NCBI GenBank assembly: GCA_963827085.1 | Contig: CAWGZY010000002.1 | Span: forward strand, 248,001 to 312,000 | DNA from: JAGVPT01 sp963827085 | GTDB lineage: Bacteria; Bacteroidota; Ignavibacteria; UBA10030; UBA8401 | Direction: 5' to 3' | Length of the DNA stretch: 64,000 nucleotides | In this document: in pieces, positions 34,878-43,306 of the stretch | Layout of the letters: each line of letters begins with the position of its first letter | How positions within the stretch are numbered: position 1 is the stretch's first letter | The notes under the pieces: model-generated | Databases searched by the model: none | The model's input: only the letters and a program-made list of their open reading frames with translations | Told to the model about the DNA's origin: nothing | Program-made: the position numbers and the translations under genes

Positions 34878-35945
34878 TCAACCGGATGCTCCCAGAAGTT
34901 GCTTGACTGATGTTATCACGCGTTCGGGGTAGAGATATTGCATACAATTATTGGGGCATGTCGGAGAATAATAGCATGTACACTCGAACTCGGGTTCCAG
35001 GATTTCCCCGAGCCCGTACAACTCAAATTCATTTTTGTTAAAAATATTATTGAACAATACAATCTTCTTTTCCCGCCCGATCGTGATGTGCATCGCCATC
35101 GTTACTGCGGTCACGACGAGGTCGCACTGGTCGATGAGATTGATAAATTGCTTCAATGGATAGTGGCCGAAATATTTTGCCTTCGTCGCCTTCGCAATCT
35201 TCATGTTTTTCTTATGCTCTTGTTCCCCTCCGAGAAGGAATACTTCGTAGCCGGCTTTCCTGAGCCCAATTGCCGCTGCGATCCAATATTTTTCAGGCCA
35301 GAGGCGCGACGTCCAGCGTCCGCCGCAGCCGGTATTAAGGCCGACGACTTTTTTCTTTCCGCTGACCTCCCATCGTTTGTCTTTCCACGGCTCGAACGGA
35401 AGGATATATTTCTCTCCGTTGAATTTGAACCCGCACACTTCAAAAATTTCCTGCGGATAGCTTTTGGTGTTTGCCTTGTTCGTGTCGTCGAACACACCGG
35501 TGAGAAATTTCGCTTCGGCATCTTTGTCCACGGGAGCGCACGCCCCGTTTTTCAAAACGAATCCTTTTTTAACATCCGCGGCAATCTGGAGGGCAAGCGC
35601 GCACGCCTCGCTGTCTTTGTCCAGGTTGTAAAGGATGTCGAATTTCATGGAACGCAGCGCGACAACATTTTCCAGCGTAAATTTCATCCGGACATCGACG
35701 GACTCCGGCAGCATTTCCGGAGTCAGCGTAAGCCACCAGATTTTTGCGTGCGGAAATTCTTTTTGCAGGCGGTGAAGAAGCGGGGTCGTTCGGATAATGT
35801 CGCCGATAGCGCCGAGTTTGATGATCAGGATATTCTTGTCGATGCTGTCGTAATACGTACAGCTCTCGCAGTGAACGCCGTGCAGCTTATGGGGTTTGCA
35901 AGGAACATCGCCGCGGAAGGAACGGCAGTCGGTCTTCAGAATCAT
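34878..35945 (-). CDS. Glycosyltransferase family 9 (heptosyltransferase-like)
   Basis: The 355-residue protein begins with a Cys/His-rich segment (CRSF, CKPHKLHGVHCESC), then ILIIKLGAIGDIIRTTPLL, the standard GT9 opening. VVGLNTGCGGRWTSRLWP is near the sugar-nucleotide site, and EFECTCYYSPTCPNNCMQ is near the C-terminus. The paired N- and C-terminal cysteine clusters are unusual for classic WaaC/WaaF and may bind a metal. A lipopolysaccharide core or related role is inferred from family and from kdsB nearby. No clear ribosome site precedes the ATG. Confidence 0.83.
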   Translation of the reverse strand: MILKTDCRSFRGDVPCKPHKLHGVHCESCTYYDSIDKNILIIKLGAIGDIIRTTPLLHRLQKEFPHAKIWWLTLTPEMLPESVDVRMKFTLENVVALRSMKFDILYNLDKDSEACALALQIAADVKKGFVLKNGACAPVDKDAEAKFLTGVFDDTNKANTKSYPQEIFEVCGFKFNGEKYILPFEPWKDKRWEVSGKKKVVGLNTGCGGRWTSRLWPEKYWIAAAIGLRKAGYEVFLLGGEQEHKKNMKIAKATKAKYFGHYPLKQFINLIDQCDLVVTAVTMAMHITIGREKKIVLFNNIFNKNEFELYGLGEILEPEFECTCYYSPTCPNNCMQYLYPERVITSVKQLLGASG

Positions 35946-36040
35946 GAGTTTAGATAATACCGTTAGCTATGGTTGGCTGTATTCCAGAAAAGAGACACTT
36001 GATTCCTGCGAAGTGCGCGTGTTCCATCTCTCTTCGCACA

Positions 36041-37198
36041 TCACTTTATGATTTCCCTGATCGAGTATTCCTTTTCAACGTGTTGTCCTTTCGTGATCAT
36101 CTCACCGAGCAAACCGATCGACACGAACTGGATTCCGACGATAATAAGGATCAACCCGACAAGGAACAGCGGACGATTGCTCAGCGCCGTCCTGCCGGCA
36201 ATCCACTCTGCGGCAAGGTACCCATCAATGCACAGGCCGGCAAAAGCAGATACCATTCCCCACACGCCGAACAAATGGAGCGGCCGCGCAATATAGCGGG
36301 TGGTAAAGAGGACGGTGAGCAAATCGAGAAATCCTTTAAGAAATCTCCCCGTACCAAATTTCGTCTTCCCGTATTTTCTGGCGCGATGCTGGACGACGAC
36401 CTCGCCGATCCGGAATCCCTGCCAGTGTGCAAGCGCCGGAATGTAGCGGTGCAATTCGCCGTAGACGTTGACGCTTTTTACCACGTCGCGGCGGTAAGCT
36501 TTCAAACCGCAGTTTGAATCGTGAATTTTTACACCCGTCATCACGCTCGTGACAAAATTGAAAAACTTTGACGGAAGTGTTTTTGTGATGGGGTCGTGGC
36601 GTTTTTTCTTCCATCCTGAGACAACATCGTAGCCGGCTTTTATTTGTCTGATCAGGTTTGGAATTTCTGCCGGGTCATCCTGCAAATCGGCATCCATCGT
36701 GACGACATAATCGCCCTGCGCCCGCTGGAAACCGACCATCAGAGCAGCGCTCTTGCCATAGTTCCTGCGGAAGCGGATGACTTTAATGCGGTTGTTTCGA
36801 AAGTGAAGGTCGCGCAGTACCCGGAACGAATTATCGGTACTGCCGTCGTCGACAAAAATCAGCTCGTAGCGTCCGCCGAAGCGAACGAGAGTATTTTTCA
36901 ATTGGTCGGCGAGTTCTTTCAGCGATTGTTCTTCATTATAGAGAGGGATGACGACGGAAATTTCGATGTTCTGCTGACGATGTTGGTTTGCCTGTTGCGG
37001 TGCTTTGTTCTCCTGCGGGGCTGCCACGGCACCCGTTGCTTCGCTCAGCGGAACGGATGAGGCAGGCGATTCAACGGCCGGCATTCCCTCCGTTGAAGCA
37101 GGTTCCGGCGGTTTCCTGTTCGGCCGGCGGTAACGAGGGTACCGGGAACGCCGAAATGATTCATCGCGCGGCTTCTGTTCGTTCGTTTCTTCTGCCAT
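36041..37198 (-). CDS. Family 2 glycosyltransferase (DPM/GtrB-like) with disordered N-terminus
   Basis: The 385-residue protein has a long Arg/Pro/Ala-rich disordered segment at residues 1-75. The GT2 domain follows: ISVVIPLYNEEQSL, the DDGSTDNS nucleotide site, TMDADLQDDP with the metal-binding DxD, and HDSNCGLKAYRRDV. Two C-terminal membrane helices (about 305-330 and 345-370) complete the layout of polyprenyl-phosphate sugar transferases. It probably makes an undecaprenyl-phosphate-linked sugar. The basic N-terminal extension is not part of the usual family. Divergent from the acyl-activating gene, with 294 bp between. Confidence 0.87.
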   Translation of the reverse strand: MAEETNEQKPRDESFRRSRYPRYRRPNRKPPEPASTEGMPAVESPASSVPLSEATGAVAAPQENKAPQQANQHRQQNIEISVVIPLYNEEQSLKELADQLKNTLVRFGGRYELIFVDDGSTDNSFRVLRDLHFRNNRIKVIRFRRNYGKSAALMVGFQRAQGDYVVTMDADLQDDPAEIPNLIRQIKAGYDVVSGWKKKRHDPITKTLPSKFFNFVTSVMTGVKIHDSNCGLKAYRRDVVKSVNVYGELHRYIPALAHWQGFRIGEVVVQHRARKYGKTKFGTGRFLKGFLDLLTVLFTTRYIARPLHLFGVWGMVSAFAGLCIDGYLAAEWIAGRTALSNRPLFLVGLILIIVGIQFVSIGLLGEMITKGQHVEKEYSIREIIK

Positions 37199-37492
37199 AC
37201 ATCGCCATTTTTAGTAAACGTTCAGTGACTGAACAAAAGTAACACAATTCGCTTAGAAATGCAACGTTCGCAGTAGTTGTCGGTCACCTGTAACGTTCAA
37301 CCGGAATCGACGGCGGTAAAATACTTCTTGCCATTCACGTGAAACTCCAGTAAATTTTTCCATTGCTTCCTACCGAGCGACAACGCCGAACAGCCAGTTC
37401 TTTATACCGGTATCGAACACGCGCGGCTTGTATTACCTAAAGCTTCGCGAAGCAAAGCTCTGAACAATCAGCGACTATCGAAAGAGAGCCAG

Positions 37493-39013
37493 ATGCTCCT
37501 TCACCACCAATTTGTCCGGATTGCCAAACAATTCGAAAACAAAATTGCCATCGTCGACCGCACGACAAACAGGCGAATGACGTACGGGAAGGCGCTTATC
37601 GCTGCGTTGATTCTTTCGGAGAAACTCAAGAAGTACGATGAGGGGTTTATCGGGATCATGATCCCGACCTCCGCCGGATGTGCATTAGCCGTTCTCGGAG
37701 CGTTGATGAACGGACGGATACCGGTGATGATCAACTATTCAACCGGGGCGGCCGCCAATGCGGAATACGCACAAAAAAAATGCGGGTTTAAAACAATTAT
37801 CACATCGAAAGCGCTGCTGGATAAAATCAACTGCCGCAAAGTCGACGGAATGGTATTTATCGAAGACATCATGGAAAGCGTATCGATGTTCGATAAAATC
37901 AAGACCGCCTTGAAATCGAAGCTCCCCGCGCAAAACATCCTAAAAAAAATTTACGGCGGCGATGAGAATGATACACTCTTCATTCTTTTCACCAGCGGCA
38001 GCGAGAAGGAGCCAAAAGCGGTCCAGCTCACACACCGCAATATCGCCTCCAATATCGATAGCCTTGAAAAAGTGTACGGCCTCGCATCGACCGATACGTT
38101 TCTTGCCAACCTTCCGTATTTTCACATCTTCGGCCAAACCGCCAACCTTTGGGCGCCTCTCTATTTCGGCATGACGATTGTGACGTATGCAAACCCTTTG
38201 GATTCCAAAGCAATTTGTACAATTGCACGCGAGGAAAAAGTCACGTTGATGGTCGGAACGCCGACATTCTTCTGGGGTTATTTGAATAAATCGGAAAAGG
38301 GGGATTTTGCATCTGTGCGAATCATGATTACCGGTGCGGATAAATGCCCGGAAGGGCTGCGACAAGGGTTCCTCGAGAAGCACGGGATTGCGCTCCTTGA
38401 GGCATACGGTGCAACGGAAACGAGTCCTGCGATTACGGTCAACACCCACAGCAACAACAGGCCGGGGAGCGTCGGCAAGGTGATCCCAAACGTCCAGGTA
38501 AGGATGGAGAATTACGAAACGGGTGAACAATGCGCAGTGAACGAGATCGGAAAAATTCTCGTGAGGGGGGACAATATTATGAAGGGATATTTCGACGATT
38601 TCGAGCAGACGTCGTTAAGCATTCGCCACGGCTGGTATGACACCGGCGACATGGGGTATATGGATGAAGACGGGTATCTCTGGCATGTGGGAAGGTTGAA
38701 ACGTTTTATGAAAATCGGCGGCGAGATGGTCTCGCTCGTCAAAGTTGAGGATATCCTGGAAAGGTTTCTCGCGCGCGATGTCCAATGCTGCGTAGTGGAA
38801 GTTCCCGACCATTTACGGGGAGCAAAGATTGTTGCCGTCGTAACGCAAAAGCTCGATGAAAAAGCAATCCTAAAAAAAATGTCCGAACATCTTCCGAACA
38901 TCGCTCTCCCAAAACAATTCGTCGTCCTTGACGATCTTCCGAAAATGGGAAGCGGCAAGGTCGATTTCAGAAAAATTACGGACATGGTCCGTGATATGGT
39001 TCAATCACGATAA
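37493..39013 (+). CDS. AMP-dependent acyl-CoA / acyl-ACP synthetase
   Basis: The 506-residue adenylating enzyme has core motifs FTSGSEKEPKAVQLTHRN (P-loop), AYGATETSPAITVN, TGDMGYMDEDGYLWHVGR and a C-terminal PKMGSGKVDFRK with the catalytic Lys. The pattern NYSTGAAANAEYAQKKCG near residue 82 is like the synthetase half of Aas, which reactivates free fatty acids onto ACP for membrane repair. CoA cannot be ruled out as acceptor. A purine-rich AAAGAGAG precedes the ATG. It is a single gene, tail-to-tail with the NarL-type regulator. Confidence 0.85.
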   Translation: MLLHHQFVRIAKQFENKIAIVDRTTNRRMTYGKALIAALILSEKLKKYDEGFIGIMIPTSAGCALAVLGALMNGRIPVMINYSTGAAANAEYAQKKCGFKTIITSKALLDKINCRKVDGMVFIEDIMESVSMFDKIKTALKSKLPAQNILKKIYGGDENDTLFILFTSGSEKEPKAVQLTHRNIASNIDSLEKVYGLASTDTFLANLPYFHIFGQTANLWAPLYFGMTIVTYANPLDSKAICTIAREEKVTLMVGTPTFFWGYLNKSEKGDFASVRIMITGADKCPEGLRQGFLEKHGIALLEAYGATETSPAITVNTHSNNRPGSVGKVIPNVQVRMENYETGEQCAVNEIGKILVRGDNIMKGYFDDFEQTSLSIRHGWYDTGDMGYMDEDGYLWHVGRLKRFMKIGGEMVSLVKVEDILERFLARDVQCCVVEVPDHLRGAKIVAVVTQKLDEKAILKKMSEHLPNIALPKQFVVLDDLPKMGSGKVDFRKITDMVRDMVQSR

Positions 39014-39058
39014 GATTTGTTCTCCCTTCGTTGAGGGGGGACTGCAAAAAGCCCGGCG

Positions 39059-39730
39059 TTAAGCTCCTTCTTTGTTGACAATGAACCCGTAATCCTTGGC
39101 GAACTGAACAAGGTTTACGATATCATAAATATCAAGTTTCTTTTTCAAAGCGGTAAAATGTTTGTCGACGGATGATTTGCTCATCGAGAGCCGTTCGCCG
39201 ATTTTTTCGGTTTTAAGCCCTTGCGTCAGAAATGAAAGAATTTCCATCTCGAGGTCTGTTAAGGGCTCACGAATATGCGATAGCTTTTCCAGCTCGGCAG
39301 AATGTTTCTTGAGCAATCCCTCAACCATAATACGCGAGACGCTCGGGCTGAAGAATCGCTTCCCTTCCGCGACGATCCGAATAGCGTCCGCCAACTCATC
39401 CTTCCCGACGTTCTTCACAACATAGCCGCCTGCGCCTGACCTAAGAATTTGCGTAACGTACTTTTCATTCTCAAAGCCGCTCAGAATGAGTATTTTCGTT
39501 TTGGGATATTTGAGTTTAATGATCTTGGCGGCCTCAACCCCCGACATTTTCGGCATTTCAAGGTCGAGAATGACGACATCGGGAGTGTGTTTCTTCACTG
39601 CGGCAACCGCTGCTTCTCCGTCGGAAGCCTGGCCGACGACCTCAAAACCGTCGACGGTTGAAAGTAATGCTGATATTCCAAGGCGAACAACATCGTGATC
39701 GTCCGCCATAACGATGCGAATCTTTTTCAT
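39059..39730 (-). CDS. NarL/FixJ-type response regulator
   Basis: The 223-residue protein has an N-terminal receiver domain with the acidic pocket ADDHD, phosphoacceptor D56 in VVILDLEMP, and a conserved Lys in YVVKNVGK. The C-terminal LuxR helix-turn-helix begins PLTDLEMEILSFLTQGLKT and recognises DNA through the MSKSSVDKHF helix. No sensor kinase is adjacent, so the input is unknown. The 480-bp region upstream is largely a family B repeat. Confidence 0.9.
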   Translation of the reverse strand: MKKIRIVMADDHDVVRLGISALLSTVDGFEVVGQASDGEAAVAAVKKHTPDVVILDLEMPKMSGVEAAKIIKLKYPKTKILILSGFENEKYVTQILRSGAGGYVVKNVGKDELADAIRIVAEGKRFFSPSVSRIMVEGLLKKHSAELEKLSHIREPLTDLEMEILSFLTQGLKTEKIGERLSMSKSSVDKHFTALKKKLDIYDIVNLVQFAKDYGFIVNKEGA

Positions 39731-39849
39731 AATTCTTCCTTTTGTTTCATATGATAACTCTTTTCTATTAAAAAGTATTTAATAGAGAAGCCAATGTCAA
39801 GGTCGGAATCATTCAAAGTATGCCGCGTCGGATATAGCTGTCAGACACC

Positions 39850-40063
39850 TTAACTTATGTTACGCAAAAGCCCAATGTTATCGCCACGAAGTCACAAAGT
39901 TACTAAGAAAAACAACCTTTTTTATTAATGCACTTAACAGAATTACGATTTCCTTAAAAGTCTTTGAACTTGGTGCCTTCTGCCAGCGGCATCTCCCAAC
40001 GGGATCGCTTCGCGAACGTTGGGAGTGGCAAAGCTTTTAAACTCTGGCAACATCAGTGATTAA
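39850..40063. repeat. MITE-like repeat, family B, copy 2
   Basis: Shares TTAACTTATGTTACGCAAAAG, the ATCGCCACGAAGTCACAAAG interior and the right end AAAGCTTTTAAACTCTG...CAACATCAG with the copy at 19061. An extra hairpin segment (CTCCCAACG ... CGTTGGGAG) is inserted in the right half. Confidence 0.75.
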
Positions 40064-40133
40064 ATAATCGTCGACGTTAATCGAGAAGGTGTCCAACAGC
40101 TCTCGAAACAGTGCCGCTGTCCCATCCTTTTCG

Positions 40134-40162
40134 TTGACAAACCAGAAACTGTTTGCTATATT
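40134..40162 (+). promoter_or_regulatory. Sigma-70-type promoter of rsmA
   Basis: TTGACA (40134-40139), 17 bp, TATATT (40157-40162), with TTTGC before the -10, as in the rplU promoter. The rsmA start lies 48 bp downstream. Confidence 0.75.
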
Positions 40163-40210
40163 TTTCCACAAATAAACGCCGATAAAACAGATCCAACCAG
40201 TTGGCATTGA

Positions 40211-41029
40211 GTGAACCGGCCAAAAAAATCTCTCGGACAGAACTTTCTTATCGACCCGAACGTGGCGCGGAAAATTGTCCGGTCGCTGGAACTCCGGAGA
40301 TCTGACCGTGTCCTCGAAATCGGCCCCGGAAAAGGCGCATTGACGGCACTTCTGCTGGCTGAATTACCCGCAATCACTGCCGTCGAAATCGACGATCAGC
40401 TCGCCGCGGAATTACGGGCAACGCACGGAAACGCATTGACTCTTTATCACGACGATGTGCTGAATCTTGACCCGCGCTCCATCGCAAAAGGACAGAACGG
40501 AAAGCTACGCATCGTCGGGAATATCCCTTACAACATTACCAGCCCAATCCTTTTCTGGGCCATCGATTCTTCCGATGTCATCATGGACTGCACGTTGATG
40601 ATTCAGCACGAGGTAGCACGGCGGCTGGTGGCAAAGCCGCGTTCAAAGGAGTACGGAATTCTGTCGGTTTTTGCACAGTATTACTCTGCACCGGAATTGA
40701 AATTCACCGTTGCTCCCGGCTCATTTTATCCTGTACCTGAGGTAACGTCCGCAGTGGTATTGCTGGATTTCCAACGGCCGCATCTTTCACGTGCTGCTGA
40801 TGATGCGATGTTCCGCGCGGTAGTGCGGGGAACGTTCGGCCAGCGGCGCAAAATGCTGCGCAACGGTTTGCGGACGCTTAATGTGCCGTCAGATTTTTTT
40901 CAGAAATCCGCCGTGAATTTCAGCCGACGCCCCGAGGAGTTATCCGTCGAAGATTTTGTCAACCTTTCAAACGAACTATCGTTATTCACCGGCGAGCGAC
41001 CGCCAAAAACATTCCGCACTGCGCCATGA
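40211..41029 (+). CDS. rsmA: 16S rRNA dimethyladenosine transferase
   Basis: The 272-residue KsgA/RsmA dimethylates the two adjacent adenines near the 3' end of 16S rRNA. Seen: KKSLGQNFLIDPNVARKIV at the N-terminus, SAM motif LEIGPGKGALT, the catalytic NIPYNITSPI motif, and the C-terminal GQRRKMLRNGL helix. The start is GTG at 40211, which gives the family N-terminus directly; no ATG fits. A good promoter lies upstream. The stop overlaps the next ATG by 4 bp. Confidence 0.95.
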   Translation: MNRPKKSLGQNFLIDPNVARKIVRSLELRRSDRVLEIGPGKGALTALLLAELPAITAVEIDDQLAAELRATHGNALTLYHDDVLNLDPRSIAKGQNGKLRIVGNIPYNITSPILFWAIDSSDVIMDCTLMIQHEVARRLVAKPRSKEYGILSVFAQYYSAPELKFTVAPGSFYPVPEVTSAVVLLDFQRPHLSRAADDAMFRAVVRGTFGQRRKMLRNGLRTLNVPSDFFQKSAVNFSRRPEELSVEDFVNLSNELSLFTGERPPKTFRTAP

Positions 41030-41991
41030 CTTTCTCCTCCCGCCTTCGCATCACGTTGTTAACCACGGGCGATATAGCGACAATACTATTTCTCTCCGTT
41101 CTTTCGTTGTTAAATATATTTTTTTTTAGTGTAATCCCGTATTGGTTTGTTCTTGTCGGATGCAACGTTCTTTTCATTTGCCTCATCCTCTTTTTCGCTC
41201 AGAAAGCAAAGGAGACCCGCTTCCGTCTCGTCGGGCATATCCGCGACTGGTATCCGGTCCCGATGATTTTTTTCGTTTTTAAAGAAACATATCTCATGGT
41301 CCATCCGATTCATCCTCAGGACTATGACTGGCTGCTCATCAACATCGACAGATGGATCTTCGGCGGCGACCCAACACGCTGGCTCTCAACCTTTGCGCAT
41401 CCATTCGTGACTGAAATCCTTCAGATCAGTTATGCAAGCTATTACCTCATTTTGTTGAGCGTGTTCTTCGAGTTGAGCATCGAGAGGCGCCACACGGAAT
41501 ATTTTTTGGGATCGTTTCTGGTTATTTATGGATTCTATCTGTCGTATATCGGCTATTTTTTGCTGCCGGCCGTCGGTCCTCGATTTACGCTGTACGATTT
41601 TAATTCTTTGGACAGTTCATTGCCAGGAATCTGGGCGACGAATGCACTGCGCGATTTTGTGAACGCGGGTGAATCGATACCGAGAAACGTACCGAACGCG
41701 ATCGACTTCGCACAGCGTGATGCATTCCCGAGCGGACACACGCAGCTCACTCTCACCATTCTTTACATTGCATTTACGAATAACATTAAAAGCCGCTGGG
41801 TGTTGCTGGTCGCCGGTTCGCTGCTCATTATTTCAACCGTCTACCTTCGTTACCATTACGCCATAGATGTGATTGCAGGAGTTATCTTTTTCCTTTTTAC
41901 AGTTTGGAGCGGGAAAAAAATCGATATGGGTTGGAGAAAGTTCAAAAAAAAATTGCGGACTGCCGAGGATGGAATTATACAGACGAAGTAA
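41026..41991 (+). CDS. PAP2-superfamily membrane phosphatase / AUR1-like
   Basis: The 321-residue polytopic membrane protein has about six to eight helices. The PAP2 catalytic elements are PSGHTQ (C2 motif with His) and RYHYAIDVIAG (C3 motif). The C1 Lys-Arg motif is not obvious, which together with the architecture resembles the AUR1 / inositol-phosphorylceramide-synthase-like branch more than simple undecaprenyl-PP phosphatases. Lipid phosphate is the likely substrate. It overlaps rsmA by 4 bp and ends at a terminator before the tRNA genes. Confidence 0.75.
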   Translation: MTFSSRLRITLLTTGDIATILFLSVLSLLNIFFFSVIPYWFVLVGCNVLFICLILFFAQKAKETRFRLVGHIRDWYPVPMIFFVFKETYLMVHPIHPQDYDWLLINIDRWIFGGDPTRWLSTFAHPFVTEILQISYASYYLILLSVFFELSIERRHTEYFLGSFLVIYGFYLSYIGYFLLPAVGPRFTLYDFNSLDSSLPGIWATNALRDFVNAGESIPRNVPNAIDFAQRDAFPSGHTQLTLTILYIAFTNNIKSRWVLLVAGSLLIISTVYLRYHYAIDVIAGVIFFLFTVWSGKKIDMGWRKFKKKLRTAEDGIIQTK

Positions 41992-42036
41992 ATACGCCTT
42001 GCCTTCCAGGGAGAATTTTCGTACTTTTGTGATGCT

Positions 42037-42067
42037 AAAAAGCCTGTCGTAACACGACGGGCTTTTT
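42037..42067 (+). terminator. Terminator after the PAP2 gene
   Basis: AAAAAGCCTGTCGT pairs with ACGACGGGCTTTTT (one G-T pair) around a short loop, 45 bp after the stop and 9 bp before tRNA-His. Confidence 0.88.
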
Positions 42068-42076
42068 GAATCTATG

Positions 42077-42150
42077 GTGGCCATAGTTCAGTTGGTTAGA
42101 ACGCTAGGTTGTGGCCCTAGAGGTCGTGGGTTCAAGTCCCACTGGCCACC
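42077..42150 (+). tRNA. tRNA-His (anticodon GTG)
   Basis: A cloverleaf is complete: acceptor GTGGCCA / TGGCCAC, anticodon stem CTAGG-TTGTGGC-CCTAG with anticodon GTG, T-arm GTGGGTTCAAGTCCCAC. A G immediately before (42076) can serve as the extra G-1 opposite C73, the histidine identity element. CCA is not encoded. Confidence 0.97.
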
Positions 42151-42284
42151 CGAGAGTAATTAAAAATTAATAATTAGGAATTATGAATTGAAAGTTAAAA
42201 GTAGTTGAATTGAGCAGGATCCAATGACCGCGAGGTGTCGGTCCAATTTTTGATTTTTAATTCATAACTACTAATTGCTTTATC

Positions 42285-42357
42285 GTCCCCATCGTCTAGA
42301 GGCCTAGGACCGGAGCTTTTCAAGCTTCTAACACGAGTTCGAATCTCGTTGGGGACA
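42285..42357 (+). tRNA. tRNA-Glu (anticodon TTC)
   Basis: Acceptor GTCCCCA / TGGGGAC, D-arm GTCTAGAGGCCTAGGAC, anticodon arm GGAGC-TTTTCAA-GCTTC with anticodon TTC, T-arm with TTCGAATC. CCA is not encoded. Its 3' half from the anticodon arm is repeated at 50745. The 134 bp between the two tRNAs hold only AT-rich inverted repeats. Confidence 0.97.
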
Positions 42358-42450
42358 CACAATCGCCACTTAATTCGAAAGTTTTAAGTGGTTTTGTTTT
42401 TTCATCCCACACCACATTTTGTATAAAAATTAGCAACACTTTATACAAAA
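42314..42450 (+). repeat. Direct repeat (attL-like): tRNA-Glu 3' half plus flank
   Basis: From AGCTTTTCAAGCTTC in the anticodon arm through the tRNA end, its terminator and a TTTTGTATAAA...TTTATACAAAA palindrome, the sequence recurs at 50745-50880. The first 47 bp differ at one position and the remainder is clearly similar but diverged. Taken as the left boundary of an island. Confidence 0.8.
42366..42402 (+). terminator. Terminator of the tRNA genes
   Basis: CCACTTAA pairs with TTAAGTGG across a ten-base loop, then a T-rich tail (TTTTGTTTTTT). The displaced copy at about 50798-50832 keeps the same hairpin. Confidence 0.8.
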
Positions 42451-42596
42451 GTGATCTGCACCCCAAAAAGTATACACGTAGTTAAGCCACAGTTTGCTTG
42501 AGCAGTTGATGTTCAAATTGCTCGGACGATAGGTATCCGAGCGCGGAATGCTTGGCATGTGCAAACGGATGGTTTCTATATTATTCCTGATTATGC
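42451..42596 (-). mobile_element. IS3-family insertion sequence remnant (transposase C-terminus and end)
   Basis: The minus strand encodes HSALGYLSSEQFEHQLLKQT then VA and stop, the recognisable C-terminus of IS3-family DDE transposases. NNIETIRLH lies just upstream in another frame; an 11-bp insertion separates the two. Past the stop comes GTGTATACTTTTTGGGGTGC, an IS3-like terminal sequence, ending exactly where the tRNA-flank repeat ends. The rest of the element is missing; the DUF2062 gene abuts it. Confidence 0.75.
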
Positions 42597-43120
42597 ACCT
42601 TGGCCGAAGCCAGCCGGACAAACACTGGCACTATCATCCTATGGAGGAGAAATGCTATCGGGGGGCCGATGAGAGCCCATGCAACGATCGCGTGCAGTGT
42701 TGCCCACCACAACGAACGGATTGCGCCAAGAGTATCTGTGTGCACCATCGCTAGTATTTGAAAAGCAGAGAGAGAGATGGGCGAGGCACCGGAAAGAACC
42801 TCACCGAGTCGTATAAGCACCGGAAGAAGAAGCAACTGGAGCGGAAACGCAAAATAATTCACGAGTTGGACGGCGGGGAGGTTCAGGTCGAAGGCAATGC
42901 TCGCGGCTGTGCACAGGATGGTCGTTGATCCAATCACGGGAAATGTGCTGATCGTAGCCCCGGACACAACACTCAACGCCAGCTTCTCCGGAGAAAGTCC
43001 CTGAGTCAGAAGGGAGAGAAGCGGGCGGAGAAGCGTTCGCTGAAGGAAAAGTTTTATCTGCTGTATGACGAGCATTAGTTCATCGGAAAGGGGATGTTTG
43101 AAATTATGGACGAAGCTCAC
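42581..43120 (-). CDS. DUF2062 membrane protein
   Basis: The 179-residue protein has the DUF2062 pattern: LSPEKLALSVVSGATISTFP, an IGSTTILC segment, then several hydrophobic helices (about 60-105 and 135-165). The biochemical role of the family is unknown; some members are fused to or lie beside glycosyltransferases. The start is uncertain: GTG 43120 or ATG 43075. Its last codons abut the IS3 remnant, so the C-terminus may be altered. It is divergent from the photoreceptor-like regulator, sharing a 190-bp intergenic region. Confidence 0.65.
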   Translation of the reverse strand: MSFVHNFKHPLSDELMLVIQQIKLFLQRTLLRPLLSLLTQGLSPEKLALSVVSGATISTFPVIGSTTILCTAASIAFDLNLPAVQLVNYFAFPLQLLLLPVLIRLGEVLSGASPISLSAFQILAMVHTDTLGAIRSLWWATLHAIVAWALIGPPIAFLLHRMIVPVFVRLASAKVHNQE

Positions 43121-43234
43121 AATCTACGTGATTGAACATCAAGTTCTTTCCGCTGGTTCCGCAATGGTGGTCGAAGAGGCAGCGACCGTTCTCACCTGTC
43201 CGGCGGGAATCTGAGGGGGGTATGCAAAAAAAAC

Positions 43235-43263
43235 TTGACAAATCGAAATTTCTACATTATCTT
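43235..43263 (+). promoter_or_regulatory. Promoter of the light-regulator operon
   Basis: TTGACA (43235-43240), 17 bp, TATCTT (43258-43263). The regulator start is 44 bp beyond the -10. Confidence 0.7.
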
Positions 43264-43267
43264 AAAC

Positions 43268-43285
43268 CGTGCATATCGTGCATAT
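43268..43285 (+). promoter_or_regulatory. Tandem CGTGCATAT operator candidate
   Basis: CGTGCATAT occurs twice head to tail immediately downstream of the -10, at the expected transcription start. CarH-type repressors bind short direct repeats that overlap promoters, so autoregulation is a reasonable inference. Confidence 0.5.
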
Positions 43286-43306
43286 CATCTAAAACAGGTA
43301 TTTGCG

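Noticed and set aside
33761..34906. Open frame of 381 codons on the plus strand opposite the GT4 gene
   Set aside because: It mirrors a clear glycosyltransferase gene, has no family motif and no ribosome site; it is a composition effect.
34938..35957. Open frame of 339 codons on the plus strand opposite the GT9 gene
   Set aside because: Same reasoning: the minus-strand gene has strong family motifs and the antisense product has none.
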